A stretch of DNA of 28,967 bases, from assembly GCA_049324215.1 (NCBI GenBank), contig JBMOLC010000046.1, positions 1 to 28,967 of the forward strand, in the 5' to 3' direction. Both the position numbers and the translations under genes were made by a program. Source of the DNA: JBMOLC01 sp049324215. Its GTDB lineage: Bacteria; Patescibacteriota; Microgenomatia; UBA8517. The notes beneath the pieces are model-generated. The model saw only the letters and a list, made by a program, of their open reading frames with translations. It ran no database searches and was not told the DNA's origin. Shown one piece after another: positions 23,519 to 28,967 of this stretch; the stretch's first letter is position 1, and each line of letters starts with the position of its first letter.

Positions 23519-25109
23519 ATAGGCTGGACCTTGCATCAACCACGTAGATTGCTTCTTTGCCGTCTGGATAATAAATAATTTCTCTGGGTTTTACCTCGAA
23601 ATTAAAGTCCTGGGGTCTACCAATAAGTATCGCATCTTTCTCTAAGTCACTGGCATTAATGTCCTTAAACAAATACCGCTCTAGCCGATACTCCGGCATC
23701 TGGTCTACCCAGGTCTCGTAACTCCAAGAACCTGTTTCTTTTTGATAAAAAATGGGCTCAAGTCTCTCGGAGAAAGCAAAATAGATGTGGGGTTCCGAAA
23801 GAGATTTGTCAACGATAAGGCTAGCTTCTTTCTCGACATTTCTCGAAACCCAATCGGCCACCTCCAGATTCCCATAAAGCATGTCCTTGGCAATTTTTCT
23901 CGGGGACTGTACAAAGTAGTCTTCAAGGAAGGAAACAAAAAGAACGGCAACCAAAAAAAGGAAGGTGTAAAGAAGTTTCTTTCTTTTCTTGAGGAAATCA
24001 AAAACTACAACTCCCCCAAGTCCCAAAAGAATGTCTATCCCCGGCATCATTCCCGAAACCCTATTGGCAGAGTACCCAACCCCGGTTGCCAAGGAGGCAG
24101 GAACCGCAGAAAAAAGTACCCATAAAGACAAAAACAATATTTCTTTTTTGTGCTTTCCCCCATATAAAAGTTTTCTGGCTCCCAAAAAGAACGGTATGAC
24201 AAACCAGTAAAGGACTCCCCTTCCTGGAATCATTCCGTAAGTCCCCTCTTTGGGCCCGGTAGTAAAGAAAAACTGAGGGGAAAAGTAGGTTACGTAATTT
24301 TCCAAAAAACGCTTAGTACTTACCGTGTATTTGTTGTGAACTAGTCTCGCAACAGGGTCTCCCACGAGCCCTGCTAAAGCCGCCCTATCCTCCGAGGCTG
24401 CCCCCACTGCTCCTTGGGTTATGCTTCTTTCAACTGCCCTTGTTCCTGCTCCAAGGCGGAGCGTATAAAGGTTGGCGACAAGGAAGAAGGTAAAGACAAG
24501 CAAGAAAACCCCAAGCTCCCTTTTCTTTCTTAAGAGCTCTTCTTTAAAGAAAAATAAAAACGCAAGAAGAACAAACGGAGTTACAACTTTAGCACTATGG
24601 TAAGAGAAAAGATTTAACCCCAAGGCTAAAACAGAAAGAGCATATTTCTTCTCTATTAATAGGTATAGCCCCAAGGGCAAAAAGAAGGTGGTTAGGTTTG
24701 CTTCAAAGGCTCCCCGGGAGAGCATTACGTGCCAGGGAGAAATGGCAAGAAGAAAAGCAGAAAAAAGACCCACCCGCCGGTTAAAAAGTTTGGTCGCCAA
24801 TAGGTATGTGATAAGTACTGCTAAGGTTCCCAAAAGAGCGTTGGGAAGCCGTACGGCAAATTTATTTAAACCGAATATAGAAACTGAAGGGATAGTGAGA
24901 TAAGCATAGAGAGGAGACTTAAAATCGCCGAAGGATTCTAGAACTAAGGGAAAACTTTTTCCCCACTGGTCTTTGCCTGTTTTTAGTATTGAATAGGCGT
25001 CGTAGCCGAAAGAAGCTTCGTCGGGAGTAAAGCCGGGAGGATAGCTTTCAAGGCCGATAGTCCTCAACACCAAGGCAAGAAAAAGAATCAGGGGAAGGAG
25101 CCGCTTCAT
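23502..25109 (-). CDS. ArnT/PMT-like GT-C glycosyltransferase, paralogue 2 of the array
   Basis: A 535-residue GT-C paralogue and the first of four back-to-back copies. T-P-D30-E31-A-S-F-G-Y-D-A-Y-S, S-F-G-D62-F-K64-S-P-L-Y and S-R-G-A-F-E-A-N keep the acidic pair and the Lys that faces the lipid phosphate in ArnT. L-V-H-N-K-Y-T near 250 and G-P-K-E-G near 278 follow, then a soluble tail with S-L-I-V-D-K-S-L-S-E-P-H-I-Y. It would use a polyprenyl-phosphate sugar on the outer face. The gene stands alone from its upstream neighbour by a 40-base gap, where a TATAAT lies 7 bases before the ATG and no Shine-Dalgarno is seen. A new transcript for the whole four-gene set may therefore start here. 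Confidence 0.85.
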   Translation of the reverse strand: MKRLLPLILFLALVLRTIGLESYPPGFTPDEASFGYDAYSILKTGKDQWGKSFPLVLESFGDFKSPLYAYLTIPSVSIFGLNKFAVRLPNALLGTLAVLITYLLATKLFNRRVGLFSAFLLAISPWHVMLSRGAFEANLTTFFLPLGLYLLIEKKYALSVLALGLNLFSYHSAKVVTPFVLLAFLFFFKEELLRKKRELGVFLLVFTFFLVANLYTLRLGAGTRAVERSITQGAVGAASEDRAALAGLVGDPVARLVHNKYTVSTKRFLENYVTYFSPQFFFTTGPKEGTYGMIPGRGVLYWFVIPFFLGARKLLYGGKHKKEILFLSLWVLFSAVPASLATGVGYSANRVSGMMPGIDILLGLGGVVVFDFLKKRKKLLYTFLFLVAVLFVSFLEDYFVQSPRKIAKDMLYGNLEVADWVSRNVEKEASLIVDKSLSEPHIYFAFSERLEPIFYQKETGSWSYETWVDQMPEYRLERYLFKDINASDLEKDAILIGRPQDFNFEVKPREIIYYPDGKEAIYVVDARSSLYAKTN

Positions 25110-25116
25110 AAGCTAA

Positions 25117-25122
25117 ATTATA
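25117..25122 (-). promoter_or_regulatory. TATAAT -10 element 7 bases before the four-gene GT-C array
   Basis: The 40-base gap 25110-25149 contains, on the minus strand, an exact TATAAT ending 7 bases before the ATG of the GT-C gene at 23502-25109. The best -35 at a 17-base spacer is TCGATT, matching only three of six positions, so the element is weak by that test. As at 5457 and 8371, the closeness to the ATG implies a leaderless message. The rest of the gap shows no hairpin followed by a T run, so I call no terminator after the small gene upstream. Confidence 0.35.
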
Positions 25123-25149
25123 TCTTTTGCGCCCGAAAAAATCGAAGAT

Positions 25150-25404
25150 TTAAACAGCCAACTCAAAACTCCAGGGTTCCTTCTTGCTATCTTGTTCTTT
25201 TGCCTCAACAACCTTTTTCCCCTCGTGTTTAAGAGATTTAACAAGTTCTTTATTAAGCCTGTTAAGCTCTTTGTCTTTGAACGAAAAAACAACAAACGAT
25301 GCTCCCTTGGGTACCTTTTTGGCAGCAGCAGGGTTTGAAGCTAGATACTCTGAAAGTTTTTCCGAAAGCTTAATGTTTTTTTCTAACTGTTTTGCCTTGC
25401 CCAT
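25150..25404 (-). CDS. Small hypothetical protein, DUF5647-like
   Basis: An 84-residue soluble protein, Lys-rich and helical at the start (K-N-I-K-L-S-E-K-L-S-E-Y-L at 9-21). Then comes V-P-K-G-A-S-F-V-V-F-S at 31-41, D-K-E-L-N-R-L-N at 44-51 and E-G-K-K-V-V-E-A at 61-68. The pattern K-N-x-x-L-x-x-x-x-x-x-Y-L, (I/V)-P-x-G-A-x-x-V-V and D-x-E-(L/F)-N recalls the uncharacterised DUF5647 family of small bacterial proteins. I make that link from memory and it is tentative. Its function is unknown. It is not an obvious glycan gene, yet it lies in the GT-C array between a similarly small gene and four transferases, with a promoter-like sequence just upstream. Start ATG at 25404 has no Shine-Dalgarno. 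A 60-residue frame inside the same stretch (25113-25295) is a shadow. Confidence 0.72.
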   Translation of the reverse strand: MGKAKQLEKNIKLSEKLSEYLASNPAAAKKVPKGASFVVFSFKDKELNRLNKELVKSLKHEGKKVVEAKEQDSKKEPWSFELAV

Positions 25405-25421
25405 ATATTGAACAGCTAGCT

Positions 25422-25457
25422 ATTATATACGATAAACTGTGTAAAACTCATTGTCAA
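25422..25457 (-). promoter_or_regulatory. Promoter-like TTGACA and -10 boxes before the small DUF5647-like gene
   Basis: On the minus strand an exact TTGACA (25457-25452) is followed, after 17 bases, by TATCGT (25434-25429), four of six to TATAAT. A perfect TATAAT lies at 25427-25422, but at a 24-base spacer. Either the former pair, or the latter as a -35-independent -10, could act. The TGA stop of the upstream gene (25456-25454) is inside the TTGACA box. From TATAAT the leader would be about 10 bases. It is the best-looking promoter in the window and would start a sub-operon inside the block. Confidence 0.5.
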
Positions 25458-25858
25458 TAAAGGTCTTTTATTTTGCTTCTCCTAAAAAATCCAGTCCTAT
25501 AATTTATAAAATTTTTGCTGATATCTTTTCTTGCCCACGTAAGCCAGTTATGAGGATTGCCTTTCTTTCTAACTCCAATGGTGGTTGGTGTATCTGAAGG
25601 GTTATCTAGAGAAACTCTCATATGTCTATGTAAATAGCCATGTTCGCTATCGTATCGCACAATTGTAACCCATTTGTCATCGATGCAAACTTCTAAAGAC
25701 ACATTAACTACCTTACTAATTTCTCTTTTCTTATCTAATTCGTAAGAATATGTAAGCCTGTCGGACTCAGATAGATAGAATCTATGTGTAACAATCTTGG
25801 GGGTAATTTCTTTTTTCCGGAATGGCCTTTTTACTTTTCGTTTTGGCTTTTTCCTCAT
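25454..25858 (-). CDS. Small basic hypothetical protein with R-Y-D / H-G-x-x-H-R-H motif
   Basis: A 134-residue protein I do not recognise by name. The first 21 residues are strongly basic (Arg/Lys-rich, M-R-K-K-P-K-R-K-V-K-R), which suits nucleic-acid or membrane-surface binding. A beta-rich core follows: T-H-R-F-Y-L-S at 24-30, V-N-V-S-L-E-V at 51-57, then W-V-T-I-V-R68-Y-D70-S-E-H73-G-Y-L-H77-R-H79, and N-W-L-T-W-A-R-K-D-I near 104-113. The R-Y-D and H-G-x-x-H-R-H arrangement occurs in several small uncharacterised families of archaea and bacteria, some linked with toxin-antitoxin pairs; I cannot claim that here. It lies 9 bases after the Gpi18-like gene and 49 before the DUF5647-like gene. 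Start ATG 25858 is preferred over TTG 25864. Confidence 0.68.
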   Translation of the reverse strand: MRKKPKRKVKRPFRKKEITPKIVTHRFYLSESDRLTYSYELDKKREISKVVNVSLEVCIDDKWVTIVRYDSEHGYLHRHMRVSLDNPSDTPTTIGVRKKGNPHNWLTWARKDISKNFINYRTGFFRRSKIKDLY

Positions 25859-25867
25859 GGGCAACTG

Positions 25868-27127
25868 CTATCGTCTTCTTGGGTGCTTGGAAAAATTGAA
25901 ATACAAAATTAAAAGTAATAAGAAATTTCCAAAACCTAAGATTCTGGGTAACAACCTATCTCTCCAAGAAAGAACATCAACAAGAACTCTAATCTTGGGA
26001 ACCCACCAAAAGTTATAGAGGTTAATGAGATTTATTCCGGAGACGGCCCAGTAGACAGGAAGAAGCTTAGCCTCCAAGACCGCAAGAATAGTAAATGCCG
26101 GGAAAAGAGGGTAAAGGTAGCGCTCGTGCATGTTGGTCAAAAACATAAACGAACCAAAAGAGGCCAAGCTCAAAGACCACATCACGCTTTTTAAGCTCTG
26201 TTTCTTGAAGACTAAAACTAGGGCCGGGATGTAGGAAAGGGCAAAGAGAATTATTCCCCAGCTTTTATAGGAAAGGGGTCCCAAGATTTGCGCGTGGGGC
26301 CTTTCATGAATTCCTGTAAGGAAGGCCCAAATATTAAATGCGTTTGCGGTTATTACCTGAAGCTGTTCCCTAAAAACCTTGCTTACAAAAAGTTCGTAAA
26401 GCCAGCCGAAAGGATCTCCTCCGGAAAAAGGAAGCGTGGCAAGTCCAACAACGACGGCGGGTAAAGCCATCGCCTTGACGATCCCAACCACTTTGTATTT
26501 TTGTTTGAAGGCGGTGGTTAAAAATATCGGCAAGAAAATAAGGAGAGAGGCCTTGATATAAAGTGATAAGGCAAAAGCAAGAAACGATAAGTCAAGCTTT
26601 TTTTTGAGTAATAGATAAAAAGCTAAAATTGCAAAAAGGTTTACTACGCTGTCGGTTTGTCCCCAAAGGCTTGAGTTGTACCAGATGACAGGATTAAAAA
26701 GAAAAATGGCAGCCCCTAATATACCGAGTTTTTCCTTCTTTGCGTCTTTTAAGAATTTATAAATAAGGTATGCAATACCCAAATCCGCGGCTATAGAGGG
26801 AAGCTTAAGAAGGGCGGGGTAAAGATTGGTCTCAAAGAAAAACATTATGTTTGATGGAAAAGCAGGAACCTTGAGGTTTATGAACCAGAAAAGAGAAAAG
26901 ACGGCTTCAAAGAGCTTTCTAATACCAACGAATATATAAATAGAACCCGGAGGCTGATTGGGCCAGGTAAAGCTCCAGACGTTTGCGCTATAAAACTTTC
27001 CCGGTCCATACTGCCAAAACCTTATCCCCCAGTCGATGTGATTATTAACGTCCGGGTGCCAAACCAAAAATGACAAGATAAGCCTAAAAAGAAAGGCCAA
27101 TAAAAAGATTTTGGTTAGAGTCCTCAT
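25868..27127 (-). CDS. Gpi18/Alg-like GT-C membrane glycosyltransferase
   Basis: A 419-residue membrane protein with about ten to eleven segments. It belongs to the mannosyltransferase group related to Gpi18 rather than to the ArnT-like array. N-N-H-I-D32-W-G and W-P-N-Q-P-P-G at 55-61 form the first outside loop, with Asp32 the likely catalytic acid. S-S-L-W-G-Q-T-D-S at 152-160 is the second mark, and T-N-M-H-E-R-Y-L-Y-P at 331-340 the hallmark H-E-R-Y motif. Relatives use a polyprenyl- or dolichyl-phosphate sugar on the outer face. The ATG overlaps the stop of the ArnT-like gene upstream (ATGA), so both are made from one message. Sugar and acceptor are unknown. No key motif is missing. Confidence 0.83.
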   Translation of the reverse strand: MRTLTKIFLLAFLFRLILSFLVWHPDVNNHIDWGIRFWQYGPGKFYSANVWSFTWPNQPPGSIYIFVGIRKLFEAVFSLFWFINLKVPAFPSNIMFFFETNLYPALLKLPSIAADLGIAYLIYKFLKDAKKEKLGILGAAIFLFNPVIWYNSSLWGQTDSVVNLFAILAFYLLLKKKLDLSFLAFALSLYIKASLLIFLPIFLTTAFKQKYKVVGIVKAMALPAVVVGLATLPFSGGDPFGWLYELFVSKVFREQLQVITANAFNIWAFLTGIHERPHAQILGPLSYKSWGIILFALSYIPALVLVFKKQSLKSVMWSLSLASFGSFMFLTNMHERYLYPLFPAFTILAVLEAKLLPVYWAVSGINLINLYNFWWVPKIRVLVDVLSWRDRLLPRILGFGNFLLLLILYFNFSKHPRRR

Positions 27128-28821
27128 TTTTGGGCAAAGAGGTAAAAAGCCGGTTCACCCGAAGGATAAGAAACGGCTGTAAGAAGATTAAGGTCCGGTG
27201 GAGTTCTTTCGGGTTCGGCAATAAGGTTTGCCCCAATTTCTTTTGCATTGGCTAGATACAAAGTCTTTTGGTCAATTATCCGGCCAAGTCCGTAAATGTC
27301 TTCTGGAGAACCAAAATAATACTTGTCGATAAAGGATATTTCTCCGAATCCTTCAACGGAAGTCTTTTTTAAGGGAAAGCCTTCGTGCCACTTTTCGGGA
27401 GGATATTCGTACCAACCGGCGAAAAATATCCAAGCGGGCTCCCCCGCCATTGAAATAATTACCCTATCGTAGTCCTTGTCAATCTTTTTAATCTCCTTAA
27501 TAGATTCTTTAAATCCCGCGTGCCACCATCTTTCGCTCTCCCAGGGATAATGAACCCAGAATTTGTGCTGATAAGAATAAAAACTTAAGGCAAAAAGAAT
27601 TACATAGAGGGAGGAAAGAACCAGACGAGATTTTCCCCTTAGTGCCTTATAACTTTCAATTAGTCCCAGGGAGACGAGAAAGACAAAGGGGGGTAAAATT
27701 AGAATCAGTCTTGTTGCGTGCTTTCCCCCCTCCCTGGTTATCGCAGAAGGAATTACACCTACCAGAATCCAAAAAAGAATCAGAGCTTTAATCTTTTTGT
27801 CTTTAAATCGTGTTAGAAGAAAGATAAGTCCCAAAAGAAGGGGAATAATCTCAATTTTATAAAGTTCCCCTATTCCTATGGAATGTCTGAGATTTAGGTC
27901 TCCTTTGATAAAAAGAAATTCCGTCGAGAAAGCCTCAAGGTAGTTTTTGACAATGTTTTCTCCCCAGAAAGTAAACTTGTTATGAGTTAGCCTATCAAAA
28001 ATGGTCGGGGTCAGACCTTCCCCTTCCTCTCCCCTCATTCTGGCATCAATGAGCCTGTCAAAACCCACCTCTGGTTCGGTTGTTGGGTCAGTAAAAACAC
28101 TGATGTAACCAAACCTTTGGGTTCCTCCTCCGAAAAGAGTGCTATAAGCAATCGGCCCACCAACCAAAACCAAAGCTGCCAGGCCGTAGAAAAGGTACTT
28201 TCTGGGAAAAGAGAATATTTCTTTTCTGTAAAGAAGAAAAAGAAATATCAAAAGAATGGGGGTGAATAGCTTGGCGGTGGAATAGACCCAAGGGGTCAGG
28301 GCCAAGAAAACTCCCGAAACCCAAAGAAACTTTGGGGTTTTTAGGGCTTTAAAGAAAAAATAAAGTCCCAGGATTAGAACAAAAAGAAGAAGCGTTACTT
28401 CAAAGGCTGCCCGGGAATACTGAATATGCCAGGGGGAAAGGGCTAAGAGGGCGGAAGAGACTAACGCAAGTTTTTCGTCTTGGGATATCTCCTTAACCAG
28501 AAGATACAGCGTTAAAACTCCCAAGATTCCAAAGATAGCGGCAGGAAGCCTCACCCCCAAAGAAGATATTCCAAAGATAGAAACTGTAGGTATCGCGCTA
28601 TAAAGATAAAGCGGTGTTCTCCACTCAGCCAAAGACTGAAAGTGAATGGGCCAGGGGTTCCCCGAATAGTCTTTGCCCGTTTTCAATATCGAATAGGCAT
28701 GGTAGCCAACATCTAGTTCATCCCCGAAAAGGGAAACAGGAACGGAAGAAAGTTTCCAGAGGCGTAGCAAGGCGGCAATCAATAAAATTGAGGTGAGAAT
28801 TATCTTATTGAGCTTCGACAT
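27124..28821 (-). CDS. ArnT/PMT-like GT-C glycosyltransferase, paralogue 1 of the array
   Basis: A 565-residue GT-C protein clearly related to the four-gene array but separated from it by three genes. L-F-G-D34-E35-L-D-V-G-Y-H-A-Y-S keeps the acidic pair and S-I-L-K-T-G-K-D matches the other copies. The second motif, S-F-G-D-Y-K-x-x-L-Y elsewhere, is S-L-A-E66-W-R68-T-P-L-Y here, so Asp and Lys are replaced by Glu and Arg. The third is S-R-A-A-F-E-V-T. L-T-H-N-K-F-T is intact. Its tail contains D-R-V-I-I-S-M-A-G-E-P-A-W-I. These changes suggest a different donor or lipid. Start: ATG at 28821, two bases after the upstream stop, fits the other N-termini better than TTG at 28836, which would overlap the upstream gene by 13 bases. 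Confidence 0.83.
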   Translation of the reverse strand: MSKLNKIILTSILLIAALLRLWKLSSVPVSLFGDELDVGYHAYSILKTGKDYSGNPWPIHFQSLAEWRTPLYLYSAIPTVSIFGISSLGVRLPAAIFGILGVLTLYLLVKEISQDEKLALVSSALLALSPWHIQYSRAAFEVTLLLFVLILGLYFFFKALKTPKFLWVSGVFLALTPWVYSTAKLFTPILLIFLFLLYRKEIFSFPRKYLFYGLAALVLVGGPIAYSTLFGGGTQRFGYISVFTDPTTEPEVGFDRLIDARMRGEEGEGLTPTIFDRLTHNKFTFWGENIVKNYLEAFSTEFLFIKGDLNLRHSIGIGELYKIEIIPLLLGLIFLLTRFKDKKIKALILFWILVGVIPSAITREGGKHATRLILILPPFVFLVSLGLIESYKALRGKSRLVLSSLYVILFALSFYSYQHKFWVHYPWESERWWHAGFKESIKEIKKIDKDYDRVIISMAGEPAWIFFAGWYEYPPEKWHEGFPLKKTSVEGFGEISFIDKYYFGSPEDIYGLGRIIDQKTLYLANAKEIGANLIAEPERTPPDLNLLTAVSYPSGEPAFYLFAQK

Positions 28822-28823
28822 CT

Positions 28824-28967
28824 TTATATTTCCCAAATCCCCAGAACACTAATCATCACCACGCCCCACAAATTAACCAATATACTAAGTATAACCAATA
28901 TTTTGACTAAAAGATCTATCTTTCTCCTCATCCCAGAAGCAACTAGGATAAGCATAAAAGGAATAAA
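28824..28967 (-). CDS. C-terminal fragment of a membrane protein, probably a GT-C enzyme
   Basis: The right-hand 144 bases encode an open frame of 47 residues ending in TAA (28826-28824), two bases before the next ATG. The frame starts inside one hydrophobic segment, has a short basic turn (S-G-M-R-R-K-I-D) and ends with a second segment rich in Ile, Leu and Val that closes N-L-W-G-V-V-M-I-S-V-L-G-I-W. A basic turn and a final helix with N-x-W-G-V is the ending I associate with the ArnT-like and related GT-C proteins of such bacteria. No catalytic part is visible, so the family is a guess. Stop position and in-frame reading are clear; it is the 3' end of the gene upstream of paralogue 1. Confidence 0.6.
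   Translation of the reverse strand, partial: FIPFMLILVASGMRRKIDLLVKILVILSILVNLWGVVMISVLGIWEI

Larger units (their letters stand above)
18597..28821 (-). repeat. Divergent paralogous gene array of five ArnT/PMT-like GT-C genes
   Basis: Five genes (18597-20195, 20192-21829, 21830-23518, 23502-25109, 27124-28821) share the same order of motifs: D-E-x-x-x-G-Y, S-I-L-K-T-G-K-D, D-Y-K-x-x-L-Y and S-R-G-A-F-E. The DNA is no longer a close repeat, but short stretches remain: the bases coding for A-Y-S-I-L at 20064-20092, 21694-21720, 23361-23390, 24980-25008 and 28681-28707 contain the shared core GAATAGGC or GAATATGC on the plus strand. This indicates ancient tandem duplication. Copies 4 and 5 are most alike to the eye. 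The Gpi18-like gene and two small genes split copy 1 from copies 2-5. Confidence 0.75.

Noticed and set aside
23705..24001. 98-residue minus-strand frame inside a GT-C gene
   Set aside because: It is the shadow of the C-terminal tail of the 23502-25109 gene, whose motifs continue unbroken.
25113..25295. 60-residue minus-strand frame in the gap before the GT-C array
   Set aside because: It overlaps the 84-residue gene in another frame, is only a run of Leu/Lys/Arg and has no conserved pattern.
18597..28821. Recent tandem duplication or assembly artefact of the GT-C copies
   Set aside because: The copies share motifs but not long identical DNA; their tails differ throughout, so they are old paralogues.
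28822..28836. TTG start at 28836 for GT-C paralogue 1
   Set aside because: It would overlap the upstream gene by 13 bases and add residues unlike the other copies, while ATG at 28821 directly follows the upstream stop.
1..28967. Recoded UGA (Gracilibacteria or mycoplasma type)
   Set aside because: TGA ends several genes in tight ATGA or GTGA overlaps, and conserved Trp and Gly positions use ordinary codons.

Overview
This 29 kb window is one dense, single-direction gene block. Every gene I can support lies on the minus strand, so transcription runs from the right edge towards the left. Neighbouring genes abut, overlap by 4 to 38 bases, or are separated by fewer than 50 bases, which suggests one long operon or a few nested ones. 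The window cuts a gene at each end. I see no rRNA, tRNA, mobile element, CRISPR array or convincing terminator, and no gene-free stretch longer than about 50 bases. TGA is used as an ordinary stop (for example at 789-791 and 25454-25456), so the code is standard. Moderate GC, very tight packing, a tandem family of ArnT/PMT-like membrane glycosyltransferases and two tiny hypothetical proteins make a Candidate Phyla Radiation (Patescibacteria, Microgenomates-like) bacterium my best guess. That placement is inference from gene style, not from a marker gene.

Layout in transcription order. (1) 28967-18597 is a membrane glycosyltransferase (GT-C) zone: the tail of a membrane protein, five ArnT/PMT-type paralogues (27124-28821 and four back to back at 18597-25109) and one Gpi18/Alg-like enzyme (25868-27127). 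Two small non-glycan genes (25454-25858 and 25150-25404) interrupt it, and a promoter-like sequence lies between them. (2) 18595-13502 holds a WaaE-like GT2, a GT4, a PIG-V-like GT-C, a MOP/Wzx-type flippase and a polyprenyl-phosphate-glycosyltransferase-like GT2. (3) 13501-9342 holds a secreted, membrane-anchored deacetylase-like protein, a GT4 and a GT2. (4) 9361-4271 is a sugar-nucleotide section: an extended SDR, a GDP-fucose-synthase/ColC-like SDR, a GT4, a methyltransferase and a ColD-like PLP enzyme whose usual Schiff-base lysine is a histidine. (5) 4263-1 holds a divergent GT-A protein, a TMTC-like GT-C protein carrying a discoidin domain, a second methyltransferase and the start of another GT2.

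How it may work together: the locus looks like a surface-glycan or glycoprotein factory. Cytoplasmic GT2/GT4 enzymes would build a lipid-linked oligosaccharide from nucleotide sugars, perhaps including a 3,6-dideoxyhexose made by the ColD/ColC-like pair. The flippase would turn it across the membrane. Up to eight GT-C enzymes, fed by polyprenyl-phosphate sugars from the DPM/DPG-like GT2 enzymes, would decorate it outside, and the deacetylase-like protein may trim it. No Wzy polymerase, initiating phosphoglycosyltransferase, GDP-mannose dehydratase or ligase is obvious here. The scheme is inferred from families and order; no substrate can be read from the sequence.
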